DNA of 64,000 bases, taken from positions 62,001 to 126,000 of the forward strand of contig NZ_CANMAA010000007.1 of NCBI RefSeq assembly GCF_947495735.1. The letters are read 5' to 3'. The position numbers and the translations under genes are program-made. Source of the DNA: an uncultured Pseudokineococcus sp. (GTDB lineage: Bacteria; Actinomycetota; Actinomycetes; Actinomycetales; Quadrisphaeraceae). Positions 1 to 10,014 of the stretch are shown piece after piece (positions within the stretch are counted from its first letter, which is position 1; each line of letters opens with the position of its first letter). Below the pieces are notes generated by a model that saw only the letters and a program-made list of their open reading frames with translations, was not told where the DNA came from and did no database searches.

Positions 1-32
1 GCGGCGGCCTCGCGGGTGACCACGGCCGCGGC

Positions 33-650
33 TCAGCCGCGGTCGGCGCCCGGTCGCCGCCGCAGCGGCTCGGGCGGTCCGGCGTCCGGGCCCAGGACCC
101 GCGCGAGCACCTCCACCGCGGCGGCCACGACCGCGGCGCTGTCGGCGAAGCCTCCCGCGGGGCCGGCCAGCGGGTCGGGCACGTCGTCGTCCTCGGGGCG
201 CCGGGGCGGCGGGGCCCCGGCGCGCAGCCGTGCCGCCGTGCCGGCGGCGGCGCGCACCCGCGCCGACGGGTCGCGGCCGGGCACCCGGGCGCCGTCGAGC
301 ACCCGCGCGAGCTCGCGCAGCGTGAACGTCCACCGCGCCGCCCGCGGTGCGGTGCGGGCCACGTCCGCGGCGTGCACGCGGGTCAGGGCGATGACGAGGT
401 CGGCGCCGAGCAGGGAGCTCGCGTCCACGCGCCGGGAGCGGAAGTCCTCGACGGAGCCGCCGTGCTCGAGGACCTGGCCGACCGCACCCGGTGCCATGGC
501 GGACCCCGGCGCGGCGCGCATGCCCGCGCTGGACACCTGCACCCCCGGGCCGAGGGCGGGCGCCAGCAGCCGCTCCACCATGGGCGAGCGGCAGGTGCCC
601 TCGCCGCAGACGGCGAGGACCCGGGCCGTGCCGGTCAGCGTCGGGCTCAC
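33..650 (-). CDS. low-molecular-weight protein-tyrosine-phosphatase family protein
   Basis: Predicted 205-aa cytoplasmic phosphatase of the low-molecular-weight PTP / arsenate-reductase fold, which hydrolyses phosphotyrosine through a cysteine intermediate. The C-X5-R loop is at residues 15-21 (CGEGTCR, followed by S22). The usual general-acid motif appears late as VPDP, with D159, followed by a typical [10 protein letters not shown] helix. The loop is not canonical: families normally read CxGNxCRS, while here GN is replaced by EG, so activity could be altered. The GTG start overlaps the stop of the upstream membrane-protein gene as GTGA, which suggests translational coupling. The longer open frame upstream is arginine/glycine-rich shadow sequence. 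Family assignment is solid; the substrate is unknown. Bacterial homologues often sit with polysaccharide export genes, which could lie to the left of the window. Confidence 0.85.
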   Translation of the reverse strand: MSPTLTGTARVLAVCGEGTCRSPMVERLLAPALGPGVQVSSAGMRAAPGSAMAPGAVGQVLEHGGSVEDFRSRRVDASSLLGADLVIALTRVHAADVARTAPRAARWTFTLRELARVLDGARVPGRDPSARVRAAAGTAARLRAGAPPPRRPEDDDVPDPLAGPAGGFADSAAVVAAAVEVLARVLGPDAGPPEPLRRRPGADRG

Positions 651-1435
651 GGGCGCACCACCTGGGCGAGGAGCTGGACGGGGACGGCGGAGAGGCTCAC
701 GGCCACCAGCCCGATGACGCCCGCGAGCCGTCGCGACGTCGACCGCGGGAGCGCCACGAGGAGGCGGTCGACCGAGCCGACGACGACGGCGAGCACGACG
801 CCGAGCACGGCGCCCTCGACCGCGGTGACGGCCTCGACGAGCCCGCCGACCACCGCCGCCGCCGCACCGGCGGCCACGAGCGCGAGCGCCCCGGTGAGCC
901 GCTGCGGCCACGGCAGGGCCGTGACGAGCAGGGCCGCCGCCAGGCCCCCGACGCCGACGAGCACGGCGTCCGGCTGCACGGCCGCGGCCGACACCCAGCC
1001 GGTGGCCACGCCGGCGACGGCGGCGCCCGCCACCGTCGCCGCCACGGACTCGGCCAGCCGCGGGCGACCGTCGCGGCGCAGGATCTGGTGCACGAAGGCG
1101 AGGACGACCGACAGGCCCAGGGCGGCGAGGACGGCCTGGGCGGCCCCCGCGGGCCCGAGGACGTCGGCCACCCCGGCACCACCGGCGTCGCCCGCCCCCG
1201 CAGGACCCGGGGGTCCCGCCACGGCGACGGCGGCCGTGGCGGCGAGGCCGGCCACCACGACGACGGCGGTCGTCCCCGAGGGCGACGGCAGCGCGAGGAG
1301 GCGGGGCCAGCCGAGGGCCACGAGGACGGTGACGACGGCGACCACGGGGGCGACGGCGACGGGCAGCCACAGGACGCCGGCCGCGAGGAGGCCGGCGGAC
1401 GCGATTCCGGCCGCAGCGGGCAGGACGCGGCTCAC
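647..1435 (-). CDS. multi-pass membrane protein of unknown function
   Basis: A 262-aa, almost entirely hydrophobic protein with about eight Ala/Val/Leu-rich transmembrane segments. Short polar loops include [12 protein letters not shown] in the middle and [11 protein letters not shown] near the C-terminus. I do not recognise a named family. The GTG start is preceded by GAGGAG about 9 nt upstream. The gene ends by overlapping the start of the phosphatase gene (GTGA), so the two are probably one transcript. The divergent neighbour is glnR, separated by about 205 bp that must contain both promoters. A transport or envelope role is possible, but nothing visible defines one. Confidence 0.75.
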   Translation of the reverse strand: MSRVLPAAAGIASAGLLAAGVLWLPVAVAPVVAVVTVLVALGWPRLLALPSPSGTTAVVVVAGLAATAAVAVAGPPGPAGAGDAGGAGVADVLGPAGAAQAVLAALGLSVVLAFVHQILRRDGRPRLAESVAATVAGAAVAGVATGWVSAAAVQPDAVLVGVGGLAAALLVTALPWPQRLTGALALVAAGAAAAVVGGLVEAVTAVEGAVLGVVLAVVVGSVDRLLVALPRSTSRRLAGVIGLVAVSLSAVPVQLLAQVVRP

Positions 1436-1640
1436 CGCCCGGGTCTCCTCACGCGGGGCATCCTCGCAGACACCTCCCAGGGAGTCCCGCTCCGCGGGAC
1501 CGCAGCGGCGGGAGGCGCCCCTCCCCCTATCCTTCGTCCCGGACGGAGCCCCCGCCGCTCGGCGGCCCGCCGCGGGCGCCGGCCCCGGTGCGCCGCGCCG
1601 GCGCGGGCGCGAGGGGCCGCGAGGTCCGAGGGAGGTCGCC

Positions 1641-2351
1641 GTGGCGCAGCTGCTGATGCTCACCAACGCCCTGGCCCCCTCGGCGGAGGTCCTCCCCGCG
1701 CTCGGCCTGCTGCCCCACCACGTGCGGGTGCTGCCCGCGGAGCCGTCGGTGCTGGTCGACGCGCCCTCCGCCGACGCCGTCCTGGTCGACGGCCGGCGCG
1801 AGCTCGTGGCGGCCCGGTCGCTCACCCGGCTCCTGCGCACCACGGGCGTGTCCTGCCCGCTGCTGCTGGTCCTGACCGAGGGGGGCCTCGCCGCGGTCGC
1901 CGCGGACTGGGGCGCCGACGACGTCCTGCTGGACACGGCGGGGCCCGCCGAGGTCGAGGCCCGCCTGCGGCTCGCGACCGGGCGCGCGCGCCTGGCCGAG
2001 GACGACGCCGAGGTCTCCGACGAGATCCGCGCCGGGGACGTCGTCATCGAGGAGTCCACCTACACCGCCCGCGTCCGCGGCCGGGTGCTCGACCTCACCT
2101 ACAAGGAGTTCGAGCTCCTCAAGCACCTCGCCCAGCACCCGGGCCGCGTGTTCACGCGCGCCCAGCTGCTGCAGGAGGTCTGGGGCTACGACTACTTCGG
2201 CGGCACGCGGACGGTCGACGTCCACGTGCGCCGCCTGCGCGCCAAGCTCGGCGTCGACCACGAGCAGCTCATCGGCACCGTCCGCAACGTCGGCTACCGC
2301 TTCGTGCCGCCCGCGCGCGAGCGCTCGGGCGCGGAGCCCGTCGAGGCCTGA
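1641..2351 (+). CDS. glnR: GlnR, orphan OmpR-type response regulator for nitrogen
   Basis: Predicted 236-aa DNA-binding regulator closely matching the actinobacterial GlnR pattern. GlnR controls ammonium assimilation, nitrate use and transport genes. The N-terminal receiver-like domain (residues 1-120) starts with [20 protein letters not shown]. It keeps D50 in the VLVDGRRE segment, the conserved residue of this atypical family, which lacks the full acidic phosphorylation pocket. The C-terminal winged helix (about 135-225) holds [20 protein letters not shown], the recognition region [18 protein letters not shown] and the wing VGYRF. No histidine kinase is adjacent, as expected for GlnR. The GTG start has GGAGG 5 nt upstream. 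Nearby mshD and pst genes match the synteny seen in Mycobacterium (glnR-mshD-phoT). Confidence 0.93.
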   Translation: MAQLLMLTNALAPSAEVLPALGLLPHHVRVLPAEPSVLVDAPSADAVLVDGRRELVAARSLTRLLRTTGVSCPLLLVLTEGGLAAVAADWGADDVLLDTAGPAEVEARLRLATGRARLAEDDAEVSDEIRAGDVVIEESTYTARVRGRVLDLTYKEFELLKHLAQHPGRVFTRAQLLQEVWGYDYFGGTRTVDVHVRRLRAKLGVDHEQLIGTVRNVGYRFVPPARERSGAEPVEA

Positions 2352-2447
2352 CGCACGCCGTCGGCAGCCCGTCGCGCCCCGCTCCGCCCCTCGCCCCGCA
2401 CCCGGACGGCTCCCTCGCGTCGCGGGAATGGTTGCCCGGAGCATAAG

Positions 2448-2466
2448 GTTGCTTCCTGCACGCAAC
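2448..2466. promoter_or_regulatory. candidate MarR operator (inverted repeat)
   Basis: GTTGC at 2448-2452 and GCAAC at 2462-2466 form a 5-bp inverted repeat with a 9-nt spacer. It ends just before the GAGGAGG ribosome site of the MarR gene. A further direct GGTTGC copy lies at about 2430-2435. Position and symmetry suit an autoregulatory MarR operator; this is inference. Confidence 0.45.
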
Positions 2467-2479
2467 GAGGAGGCGACGG

Positions 2480-3058
2480 GTGATCACCACGAGCACGGCC
2501 GAGGCCCTGCTGGAGCAGGCGCGCGGGCTGCACCGCTCCAGCCGGGCGATGCTGCGCGCGTCGGCTCCCGACCGCACGGGCGCCGCCGCCGAGGCCGTGC
2601 TCGGCGTGGTCGCCGAGGCGGGCGAGTCGCGCCCGGGCGCCCTCGCCTGCCGCCTCGGCACCTCGCCGTCCGTGCTGAGCCGCCAGCTGGCCGAGCTGGA
2701 GGACGCCGGCCTCCTCGACCGCCGCGCGGACCCGGCGGACGGCAGGGCGCACCTCGTCCGCGTCTCGACCGAGGGCGCGGCCCTGCTGGCCGAGACGGCC
2801 GCCGCCCGCGCCGAGCGCCTGCGGCGCGCGCTGGACGGCTGGACCGAGGACGAGGCGCGCAGCGCGCTGGAGTCGCTCGCGCGCCTGCGCCGCGACCTCG
2901 AGGCCTCCGGCCCCGGGCGGGTCCTCCCCGCCCCCGACGACCACCGGCTCCCGCCGGCGACCGGCGGACGACGACGTCCTGCGGTGCAGCACCACGACCC
3001 GACGACCGCAGCGACCGGCCCCCGGGCCGCCCGCGCAGAGCAGGAGGTGGGCGCGTGA
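2480..3058 (+). CDS. MarR-family transcriptional regulator
   Basis: A 192-aa winged-helix regulator. The helix-turn-helix covers about residues 52-78, with recognition helix [18 protein letters not shown]. The wing has the family's D-x-R-like pattern in [16 protein letters not shown]. The last 45 residues are Pro/Arg-rich and probably disordered. The GTG start follows GAGGAGG. Its stop overlaps the start of the MFS gene (GTGA), a standard repressor/efflux-pump arrangement. By analogy it would repress its own operon until a toxic ligand binds. An inverted repeat directly upstream is a candidate binding site. The ligand is unknown. Confidence 0.88.
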   Translation: MITTSTAEALLEQARGLHRSSRAMLRASAPDRTGAAAEAVLGVVAEAGESRPGALACRLGTSPSVLSRQLAELEDAGLLDRRADPADGRAHLVRVSTEGAALLAETAAARAERLRRALDGWTEDEARSALESLARLRRDLEASGPGRVLPAPDDHRLPPATGGRRRPAVQHHDPTTAATGPRAARAEQEVGA

Positions 3059-4890
3059 GCGCCCTGTCGACATCCCGGAGCGCCCCGCCGCCCGGTACCA
3101 CGGGGCCGACCGCGGCCTCCGTCCCGCCGGGGGCCGCCGGGCCCGGCGGCAGCCCCGCCGGCCCCACCGGCCAGGCGCCCGGCATGAGCCACCGCCAGGT
3201 GCTCCAGGTCCTCGCGGGCCTGCTCGCGGGCCTGTTCACGGCGCTGCTGTCGACGACGATCGTCGCCACCGCGCTGCCCACGATCATCGGCGACCTCGGC
3301 GGCACGCAGACCGCCTACACGTGGGTCGTCACCGCGGCGCTGCTGGCCAACGCCGTCTCCACCCCGCTGTGGGGCAAGCTCGCCGACCTCTTCAGCAAGA
3401 AGCTCCTCGTCCAGCTCTCCCTCGTCGTCTTCGTCGTCGGGTCGATGGTCGCGGGCCTGTCCCAGGACGTGGGCCAGCTCATCGCCGCCCGCGTCGTGCA
3501 GGGCGTCGGCATGGGCGGCCTGACCGCCCTCGTCGTCGCGATCATCGGCTCGGTCATCCCGCCCCGGCAGCGCGGGCGCTACTCCGGCTACATGGGCGCC
3601 GTCATGGCGGTCGCCATGTCCGGCGGCCCGCTCGTCGGGGGCGCCATCGTCGGCGTCGTCAGCTGGCGCTGGACCTTCTTCGCCTGCGTGCCCCTCGCGG
3701 TCCTCGCCCTCCTCCTCATCCAGCGCACGCTGGTCCTGGTCGAGGAGAAGCGGCGGCCCAGCATCGACTGGCCGGGCGCCGTCCTGCTGACGACGGGCGT
3801 GAGCCTGCTCCTGGTGTGGGTGTCCTTCGTCGGCGACTCCTTCGCCTGGGCCTCCTGGCAGACCGCGGCGATGGTCGGCGGCGGGCTCGCGCTGTGCACC
3901 GCCCTCGTGCTCGTCGAGCAGCGCACCGCCGAGCCGATCATCCCGCTGGCCGTCCTGCGCGAGCGGACGACGGCGCTGGCCGTCGTCGCGAGCGTCGCCG
4001 TCGGCATCGCGCTGTTCGGCTCGAGCGTCTTCCTCGGCCAGTACTTCCAGACCTCGCGCGGCTACAGCGCCTTCGACGCCGGCCTGCTCACGCTCCCCAA
4101 CGTCGCCGGCTCCCTCGTCGGCACCATCGTCTCGGGGCGCCTGATCACCCGCTACGGGCGGTGGAAGAGGTTCCTCGTCGGCGGGGCGCTGCTGATGATC
4201 GCCGGCCTCGGCCTCATGGGCACCGTCGACCACCTGACCCCGCTGTGGCACGTGGGCGTCTTCATCGCCCTCATCGGCCTCGGCACGGGCTGCCTCATGC
4301 AGAACACCGTCCTCGCCGTCCAGAACACCGTGGCCCTCAAGGACATCGGCTCGGCGTCCAGCTCCGTGGCCTTCTTCCGCACGCTCGGCGGCACCATCGG
4401 CGTCTCGGTCCTCGGCTCGGTCCTGGCCTCCCGCGTGGCCGCCCTGACCACGCAGGGCTTCGCCGACGCCGGCGTCGTCACCGGCTCCGACCAGCCCTCC
4501 ACCGGCGGCGGCAGCCTCGACATCGGCGCGCTCCCGGGCCCGGTGCAGGAGGTCGTGCGCGCGGCCTACGGCGACGCCACGGGGCGCATCTTCCTGATCG
4601 CCGCCGCCGTCGCGGTCGTCACGCTCGTGGCGGTCGCCCTCATCCGCGAGGTGCCGCTGCGCACCACCGTCGACGTGGCCGCCCCGCGCGCCGACGCCGC
4701 GTCCACCGCGGCGCCCGTCCCCGCGGGGGCCGGCGCCGCAGCGGCCGTCCCCGCAACCGGCGACGCCGAGCCCGCGCCCGAGCGCCCCCGGGGCCGCCAC
4801 GTCGACCCGACGGCCGACGTCGACGGCGGGCGCACCGCCACCGGGTCCCCCGGGGGCCGGCACGCCGGGAGCCCGCGCAGCGGCGACTGA
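3055..4890 (+). CDS. DHA2/EmrB-type MFS multidrug exporter
   Basis: A 611-aa major facilitator protein of the 14-TM drug:H+ antiporter-2 type. After a Pro/Gly-rich cytosolic N-terminus (about 45 residues), TM1 carries [20 protein letters not shown], the typical EmrB/QacA motif. Motif A follows ([10 protein letters not shown]), then motif C-like [10 protein letters not shown] with SWRWTFF. The tail after the last TM (from about residue 545) is a long Ala/Pro-rich extension. AGGAGG lies 7 nt before the GTG start, which overlaps the marR stop. Probable job: export of amphipathic drugs or toxins under control of the adjacent MarR. The actual substrate cannot be read from sequence. Confidence 0.92.
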   Translation: MSALSTSRSAPPPGTTGPTAASVPPGAAGPGGSPAGPTGQAPGMSHRQVLQVLAGLLAGLFTALLSTTIVATALPTIIGDLGGTQTAYTWVVTAALLANAVSTPLWGKLADLFSKKLLVQLSLVVFVVGSMVAGLSQDVGQLIAARVVQGVGMGGLTALVVAIIGSVIPPRQRGRYSGYMGAVMAVAMSGGPLVGGAIVGVVSWRWTFFACVPLAVLALLLIQRTLVLVEEKRRPSIDWPGAVLLTTGVSLLLVWVSFVGDSFAWASWQTAAMVGGGLALCTALVLVEQRTAEPIIPLAVLRERTTALAVVASVAVGIALFGSSVFLGQYFQTSRGYSAFDAGLLTLPNVAGSLVGTIVSGRLITRYGRWKRFLVGGALLMIAGLGLMGTVDHLTPLWHVGVFIALIGLGTGCLMQNTVLAVQNTVALKDIGSASSSVAFFRTLGGTIGVSVLGSVLASRVAALTTQGFADAGVVTGSDQPSTGGGSLDIGALPGPVQEVVRAAYGDATGRIFLIAAAVAVVTLVAVALIREVPLRTTVDVAAPRADAASTAAPVPAGAGAAAAVPATGDAEPAPERPRGRHVDPTADVDGGRTATGSPGGRHAGSPRSGD

Positions 4891-4987
4891 CCCGCCCGGG
4901 CCCGGCCGGCGACCCGTCGACGCAGGTCGGGACCCCGCCCGGGCCCTCCGGGGCGGCCGTCGCCGGACGCGGGCACCCGCGGCTGCC

Positions 4988-4993
4988 TAGGGT
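4988..4993 (+). promoter_or_regulatory. -10 element, leaderless promoter of mshD
   Basis: TAGGGT fits TANNNT and ends 8 nt before the GTG of mshD. No ribosome-binding site lies between them, so transcription probably starts at or next to the start codon. Confidence 0.5.
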
Positions 4994-5001
4994 GGTCGCC
5001 C

Positions 5002-5979
5002 GTGGCCGAGACCCCCGAGCACCCCGCCCCGACAGCCCCCGAGGGCGCCGACGGCGTGCGCCTCGTCCCGGCGCTCGCGCCGTCCGAGGTCGGCGAGGTG
5101 CTCGCCCTCGTGGCGGAGGCCGAGCGGGCCGACGGCGCGCCCCCGGTCTCCGAGCAGGGCCTGCTGCAGCTGCGGGCCGGGGACGCCCGCCAGCAGCACC
5201 TGCTCGCCCGGGCCGGCGGGCGCGTCGTCGGGTACGGCAGCCTGCTGGCGGAGCCGGACGAGGACGGCGCGCCCGGCGCCCTGGTCGGCGAGCTGGTCGT
5301 GGCCCCGGCCGACCGCGGCCGCGGCACCGGTCGGGCGCTGGTCGAGGCGGCCCTGGCCGCCCGCGGCGAGCGGGCCCTGCGCCTGTGGATGCACGGGGAC
5401 CTCCCCGCCGCCCGGGCCCTCGCGGAGCGCGCCGGCCTCGTGCGCGTGCGCGAGCTGATGACGATGCGCGCGGACCTGTCCGCGCCGCTCCCGCCGCTGC
5501 CGGAGGTCGCGGGCGTGCGGCTGCGCACCTTCGCGGTGGGACGCGACGAGGAGGCCTGGCTCGCCGTCAACGCCCGCGCCTTCGCCGACCACCCCGAGCA
5601 GGGCGCCTGGACGCTCGAGGACGTCCGCGCCCGCGAGGCCGAGCCGTGGTTCGACCCGGCCGGCGTGCTGCTGGCCGAGGACGAGCGCACGGGCGCGCTC
5701 CTGGGCTCGCACTGGACCAAGACGACGACCGGCGAGGACGGGGCGCTGGAGGGGGAGGTCTACGTCGTGGGCGTCGACCCGGCGGCCCAGGGCCGGGGCA
5801 TCGGGCGCCTGGTGACCCTGGCCGGCCTGGCGTCCCTGCGCGAGCGGGGGGTCCGCGTCGTCGAGCTGTACGTGGAGGCCGACAACGCCGCCGCGGTCGC
5901 CGTCTACCGGCGGCTGGGCTTCGAGCGCTCCGGCGCCGACGTCGTCGTCGCGGCGCCCTCCCGGGCCGGGGCCGCGTGA
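5002..5979 (+). CDS. mshD: mycothiol synthase MshD
   Basis: A 325-aa tandem-GNAT acetyltransferase. MshD acetylates the cysteinyl amine of Cys-GlcN-Ins with acetyl-CoA, the last step of mycothiol synthesis. Two GNAT domains are visible. The N-terminal one has a CoA loop around residues 104-112 (ADRGRGTGR). The C-terminal one has [17 protein letters not shown] around 254-270, then [21 protein letters not shown]. Length and domain order fit MshD. The GTG start sits right behind a TAGGGT -10, with no Shine-Dalgarno sequence, suggesting a leaderless mRNA. It lies between the efflux pair and ppk, in the glnR neighbourhood as in mycobacteria. Mycothiol links it to the DsbA-fold protein near 25 kb. 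Confidence 0.92.
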   Translation: MAETPEHPAPTAPEGADGVRLVPALAPSEVGEVLALVAEAERADGAPPVSEQGLLQLRAGDARQQHLLARAGGRVVGYGSLLAEPDEDGAPGALVGELVVAPADRGRGTGRALVEAALAARGERALRLWMHGDLPAARALAERAGLVRVRELMTMRADLSAPLPPLPEVAGVRLRTFAVGRDEEAWLAVNARAFADHPEQGAWTLEDVRAREAEPWFDPAGVLLAEDERTGALLGSHWTKTTTGEDGALEGEVYVVGVDPAAQGRGIGRLVTLAGLASLRERGVRVVELYVEADNAAAVAVYRRLGFERSGADVVVAAPSRAGAA

Positions 5980-6058
5980 GCGCCGGGCGCCGCGAGCGAC
6001 GCCGGCGCCGCTCGCAGCGGGACGCCCGCGGCGGGGCGCCGACCGGGCCCGCCGGTGG

Positions 6059-6064
6059 CAGCAT
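6059..6064 (+). promoter_or_regulatory. -10 element, leaderless promoter of ppk
   Basis: CAGCAT followed by 7 nt and GTG at 6072. The identical hexamer sits 6 nt before the next gene's ATG at 8570. The ATG at 6063 lies inside this element, which argues for the GTG start. Confidence 0.45.
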
Positions 6065-6071
6065 GGCGGGG

Positions 6072-8414
6072 GTGACGACGTCGACCACGCCCGGCTCCAG
6101 CTCCTCCGCGGACTCCGCGCCCGCGGGCGCGTCCCGCGGCGACGGCAGCCCCGCGGCCAGCGGGGAGGGCGTCCTCGCGCAGCCGGACGCCGTCGCCGAG
6201 GTCACCGGTCGGGGGCCCGGCGCCTCGCGCTCGCTCGACATCGAGACGGCGGCGCACCTCGGCGACGCCGCCCCCATGCCGGTGCCCGGGTCGGCCGCCG
6301 GGGACGACGAGCCGCTGCCGGAGGACCGCTTCCTGGACCGCGAGCTCTCGTGGCTGGCCTTCAACGACCGCGTCCTGCAGCTCGCCGAGGACGAGGACCT
6401 GCCGCTGCTCGAGCGCGCCCGCTTCCTCGCGATCTTCGCGTCCAACCTCGACGAGTTCTTCATGGTGCGCGTGGCGGGGCTCAAGCGCCGCATCGCCACC
6501 GGCCTCGCCGTGACGGCCGCGTCGGGGCTGCAGCCCCGCGAGGTCCTGTCCCAGATCTCCCGCCGGGCCCACGAGCTGATGGAGCGCCACGCGGCCGTGC
6601 ACTCCGAGGTGGTGCGGCCGCGGCTCGCCGAGGCCGGCATCCGGCTGGTGCGGTGGGAGGAGCTGGACGAGGAGGAGAGGGCGACCCTCGGGACCTTCTT
6701 CTCCCGCCGGGTCTTCCCCGTGCTCACTCCGCTGGCCGTCGACCCGGCGCACCCCTTCCCCTACATCTCCGGGCTCTCGCTCAACCTCGCCGTGGTCGCC
6801 CGCAACCCCTCCACGGGCACCGAGCACTTCGCGCGGATCAAGGTTCCCCCGCTGCTGCCGCGGCTGGTCCCCGTCGACGACGACGACGACGCCGGGGCCC
6901 GCGGCGCACCCGCCGAGGTGCGGTTCCTCCCCCTCGAGGAGCTCGTCGGGGCGCACCTGGACCAGCTCTTCCCCGGCATGACCGTGGTGGCGAGCTCGGC
7001 CTTCCGCGTCACCCGCAACGAGGACCTCGAGGTGGAGGAGGACGACGCCGAGAACATCCTCCAGGCGCTGGAGAAGGAGCTCCTGCGGCGGCGCTTCGGC
7101 CCCCCGGTGCGCCTGGAGGTGGCCCACGACACCGACGAGCACGTCCGCGAGCTGCTCGTGCGGGAGCTCGGCGTGCGCGGCAGCGAGGTCTACGAGCTGC
7201 CCGCCCCGCTCGACCTGCGCTGCCTCAACGCGGTCGCCGACCTGGACCGGCCGGAGCTGCACTACCCCAAGGCGGTCTCCCGCACCCACCACCTGCTCAC
7301 CGAGGGCCGCGAGACCTCCGCGCCCGGCGACGTGTTCACGGCGATCCGCAAGCACGACATCCTCCTGCACCACCCCTACGACGCCTTCTCCACGAGCGTC
7401 CAGGAGTTCCTGCGGCAGGCGGCCGCCGACCCCGACGTCCTGGCGATCAAGCAGACGCTGTACCGCACGAGCGGGGACTCGCCCATCGTCGACGCCCTCA
7501 TCGACGCGGCGGACGCGGGCAAGCAGGTCGTGGCCCTGGTGGAGATCAAGGCCCGCTTCGACGAGCAGGCCAACATCTCCTGGGCGCGCAAGCTCGAGCA
7601 GGCCGGCGTCCACGTCGTCTACGGGATCGTCGGGCTCAAGACGCACGCCAAGCTGTGCCTCGTCGTCCGCCAGGAGCGCGACGGCCTGCGCCGCTACTGC
7701 CACATCGGCACCGGCAACTACAACCCCAAGACGGCGCGCCTCTACGAGGACATGGGCCTGCTTACGGCCGACGAGGTCGTCGGCGAGGACGTCACCAAGC
7801 TGTTCAACCAGCTCTCCGGCTACGCGCCGCGGACGACGTTCTCGCGCCTGCTCGTCGCCCCCCGCTCGCTGCGGGCGGGGCTCGTCGAGCGCATCGAGCG
7901 GGAGGTCGAGCACCACCGCGCCGGCCGGCCCGCCAGCGTCGGCGTCAAGATGAACTCCATCGTCGACGAGACGGTCATCGACGCCCTCTACCGCGCGTCG
8001 CGCGCCGGCGTCCCCGTCACGATCGTCGTCCGCGGCATCTGCTCCCTGCGCCCCGGCATCCCCGGCCTGTCCGAGACCGTGCGCGTGCGCTCGGTGCTCG
8101 GGCGCTACCTGGAGCACAGCCGGATCTTCGCCTTCGCGGCCGGCGGCACGCCGGAGGTGTGGATCGGCAGCGCCGACATGATGCACCGCAACCTCGACCG
8201 CCGCGTCGAGGCGCTCGTCAAGATCGACGACGGCGCCGAGGTGGCCGAGCTGCTCGAGTACCTCGAGCTGCAGGCCGACGACGGCACGGCCTCGTGGCAC
8301 CTGGGCCCGGACGGCACCTGGACCCGGCACAGCCACGACGCCGACGGCCGGCGCCTGCTGGACGTCCAGCAGCACCTGCTGGAGCGGCGGCACACCTCCG
8401 CCGCGCGGTCCTGA
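6072..8414 (+). CDS. ppk1: polyphosphate kinase 1 (RNA degradosome polyphosphate kinase)
   Basis: Reversibly transfers the ATP gamma-phosphate to polyphosphate. The 780-aa protein has a Ser/Ala-rich N-terminal extension of about 85 residues. The PPK N-domain follows ([17 protein letters not shown]), then the middle domain and two phospholipase-D-like C-domains. Catalytic-type histidines are seen at H525 in [11 protein letters not shown] and H544 in [19 protein letters not shown]. The second C-domain has [18 protein letters not shown] and ends with [18 protein letters not shown] prefer GTG at 6072 over ATG at 6063, because a CAGCAT -10 box precedes it at the spacing seen for neighbouring leaderless genes. 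It sits with the Pst system, matching phosphate storage. Confidence 0.93.
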   Translation: MTTSTTPGSSSSADSAPAGASRGDGSPAASGEGVLAQPDAVAEVTGRGPGASRSLDIETAAHLGDAAPMPVPGSAAGDDEPLPEDRFLDRELSWLAFNDRVLQLAEDEDLPLLERARFLAIFASNLDEFFMVRVAGLKRRIATGLAVTAASGLQPREVLSQISRRAHELMERHAAVHSEVVRPRLAEAGIRLVRWEELDEEERATLGTFFSRRVFPVLTPLAVDPAHPFPYISGLSLNLAVVARNPSTGTEHFARIKVPPLLPRLVPVDDDDDAGARGAPAEVRFLPLEELVGAHLDQLFPGMTVVASSAFRVTRNEDLEVEEDDAENILQALEKELLRRRFGPPVRLEVAHDTDEHVRELLVRELGVRGSEVYELPAPLDLRCLNAVADLDRPELHYPKAVSRTHHLLTEGRETSAPGDVFTAIRKHDILLHHPYDAFSTSVQEFLRQAAADPDVLAIKQTLYRTSGDSPIVDALIDAADAGKQVVALVEIKARFDEQANISWARKLEQAGVHVVYGIVGLKTHAKLCLVVRQERDGLRRYCHIGTGNYNPKTARLYEDMGLLTADEVVGEDVTKLFNQLSGYAPRTTFSRLLVAPRSLRAGLVERIEREVEHHRAGRPASVGVKMNSIVDETVIDALYRASRAGVPVTIVVRGICSLRPGIPGLSETVRVRSVLGRYLEHSRIFAFAAGGTPEVWIGSADMMHRNLDRRVEALVKIDDGAEVAELLEYLELQADDGTASWHLGPDGTWTRHSHDADGRRLLDVQQHLLERRHTSAARS

Positions 8415-8456
8415 GCCCGCAGGGGGCGCCCGAGCCGCGGGCTCCCCGTCCCGGAC

Positions 8457-8479
8457 CGCCGCCCGGCCGCCGGGCGGCG
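8457..8479 (+). terminator. hairpin terminator after ppk1
   Basis: CGCCGCCCGG (8457-8466) pairs perfectly with CCGGGCGGCG (8470-8479) around a CCG loop, 43 nt after the ppk1 stop. A second stem, GAGCCCGC/GCGGGCTC (8413-8420/8437-8444), overlaps the stop codon. No U-tract is present, which is common in actinobacteria. Confidence 0.5.
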
Positions 8480-8557
8480 CCCCTCCCCCTGCCCGAGAGG
8501 GCGTCCGGCTCGCCCCGCCCGCCGTCCGCGCCGGACGGGGTCGGCCCCGCGAGGTGG

Positions 8558-8563
8558 CAGCAT
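8558..8563 (+). promoter_or_regulatory. -10 element, leaderless promoter of mutT1-like gene
   Basis: CAGCAT followed by 6 nt and the ATG at 8570, without a Shine-Dalgarno sequence between. Same hexamer as upstream of ppk1. Confidence 0.45.
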
Positions 8564-8569
8564 CGGCGG

Positions 8570-9754
8570 ATGGACCCCGCGCCCCGACCCCGCCCGGGCC
8601 CCGACCCCTCGACGCGGCGCCTCGCGGCGGCGCCCTCGCCCGCCGTGGCGCAGCGGCCCGCCGAGCCGTCGGCGGCGACGTCGGCACCCGTTGCGCTGCA
8701 GCCCGTCCCGCGCTCGTCCGCGCCCTCGGGCCGGCAGGCCCGCGGGGGCGGCCCGAGCGCGGCCGAGGAGCCCGACGCCGCCCGCGAGGCCGGGGACGAC
8801 GGCCCCGGCCGCGCCGACCCCGTCCGCGCGGCCGGCGCGCTCGTCTGGCGGCTGCGCGGTGACCGGCTCCAGGTCGTCCTCGTGCACCGCCCGCGCTACG
8901 ACGACTGGTCGTTCCCCAAGGGCAAGCTCGAGAAGGGCGAGACGGCCGTCGCCGCGGCCGTCCGGGAGGTGGCCGAGGAGACCGGGCTGCGCATCGCGCT
9001 GGGCCAGCCCCTGCCCGCGGCCCGGTACGTGCTCGGGGCCGGGACGGGCGACCGCGTCGTCAAGCACGTGGCCTACTGGACCGCTCCCGCCCCGGCCGGC
9101 GACCTGCCGCGGCCCCCGCGCCCGGACGAGGTCGACCGCACGGAGTGGGTCGACGTCGACGAGGCGTTCCGGCGCCTGACGCGCCGCGGCGACCAGGTGC
9201 AGCTGCGCGCGCTGGCCGCCCTGCACGCCGACAGCTGCCTGGACACCTGGCCGCTCGTCGTCGTGCGCCACGGCCACGCGCGGCCCACGACGGTCTGGGC
9301 CCACGACGAGGCCGACCGGCCGCTCGTCGCCTCCGGTCGGCGCGAGGCCGCCCAGCTCGTGCCGGTGCTGGCCGCCCGGGCCCCGGCGCGCGTCGTCTCC
9401 AGCCCGTGGGACCGCTGCGTGCAGACGGTGCGGCCCTTCGTCGAGGCCTCGGGCACCAGGCTGCGCACCAAGGGGCGTCTCACCGAGTCGGCGCACCGCC
9501 GCGACCCCGACAAGGTGGCCCGCTACGTCGGCCACCTCGTCGACAAGGGGCGACCGGTCGTCGTCTGCACCCACCGGCCGGTGCTGGGCACGCTGCTCGG
9601 CGCGCTCGCCGGCCGGGCGGCGGGCGGCAGCGGGGCCGCGGCGGCCATCCCCGCCACGGACCCGTTCCTGGCCCCGGGGGAGGCGCTCGTCGCGCACGTG
9701 TCGCGGCGCTCGGGGCGGGTCGTCGCGGTGGAGAGGCACCTCCCCCAGCCCTGA
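8570..9754 (+). CDS. mutT1: MutT1-type Nudix hydrolase fused to histidine phosphatase domain
   Basis: A 394-aa protein with a disordered Pro/Ala-rich N-terminus (about 90 residues), a Nudix domain (about 92-215) and a C-terminal histidine-phosphatase (SixA-like) domain. The Nudix box starts near residue 118 (GKLEKGETAV) and continues with REVAEETG. The second domain starts LVVVRHGHA, with the RHG catalytic motif at 233-235, and includes SSPWDRCVQT. This architecture is that of mycobacterial MutT1, which hydrolyses 8-oxo-dGTP/GTP and diadenosine polyphosphates. Location directly after ppk1 is a conserved actinobacterial pair. Domain calls are firm; the precise nucleotide substrate is inferred. 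Confidence 0.88.
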   Translation: MDPAPRPRPGPDPSTRRLAAAPSPAVAQRPAEPSAATSAPVALQPVPRSSAPSGRQARGGGPSAAEEPDAAREAGDDGPGRADPVRAAGALVWRLRGDRLQVVLVHRPRYDDWSFPKGKLEKGETAVAAAVREVAEETGLRIALGQPLPAARYVLGAGTGDRVVKHVAYWTAPAPAGDLPRPPRPDEVDRTEWVDVDEAFRRLTRRGDQVQLRALAALHADSCLDTWPLVVVRHGHARPTTVWAHDEADRPLVASGRREAAQLVPVLAARAPARVVSSPWDRCVQTVRPFVEASGTRLRTKGRLTESAHRRDPDKVARYVGHLVDKGRPVVVCTHRPVLGTLLGALAGRAAGGSGAAAAIPATDPFLAPGEALVAHVSRRSGRVVAVERHLPQP

Positions 9755-9885
9755 CCACCGGGCGTGGCTCCTCGGCGCCGCCCGTGGCGGCGCGGCGCCG
9801 GCTCGGCGAGCGGACGTCAGCGGAGCGTGGCCACGGCGTCGGAGCGTGGCCGGACCGCCCGACCCCGGACCTCCGGACACGCCTC

Positions 9886-9907
9886 GTTCACCCCTGGTTC
9901 ACCGAGC
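9886..9907 (+). promoter_or_regulatory. PHO box (PhoP binding site) of the pst operon
   Basis: GTTCACC occurs at 9886-9892 and again at 9897-9903, exactly 11 bp apart. Each 11-mer starts with GTTCACC, matching the direct-repeat unit of the Streptomyces PhoP box. A TACCGT -10 lies 27 nt downstream (9935-9940), so PhoP would bind across the -35 region and activate under phosphate starvation. Confidence 0.75.
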
Positions 9908-9934
9908 CCCCTGGGTCGCGACACCTCCCCTGCC

Positions 9935-9940
9935 TACCGT
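9935..9940 (+). promoter_or_regulatory. -10 element of pstS promoter
   Basis: TACCGT downstream of the PHO box. Transcription from about 9947 would give a leader of about 68 nt containing the GGAAGG ribosome site at 9999-10004. The rest of 9755-10014 shows only a 12-bp direct repeat (CGGAGCGTGGCC at about 9821 and 9840). Confidence 0.45.
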
Positions 9941-10014
9941 CGGCCCCGCCGGCGGGACTCCCCGCCGCTCGACGGCCGCAACCCGGCCGCCCTACGACGG
10001 AAGGCCTCTCCCTG

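Noticed and set aside
1-32. Partial gene at the left edge
   Set aside because: Only 32 bp remain beyond the phosphatase stop, with no readable coding signal.
491-2446. Long Arg/Gly/Pro-rich plus-strand frame over the phosphatase, membrane protein and glnR genes
   Set aside because: It is the high-GC shadow of genes on other frames, with no domain signal. The same applies to many long frames elsewhere, such as 2269-4863, 19521-21173, 37124-40576 and 40592-45292.
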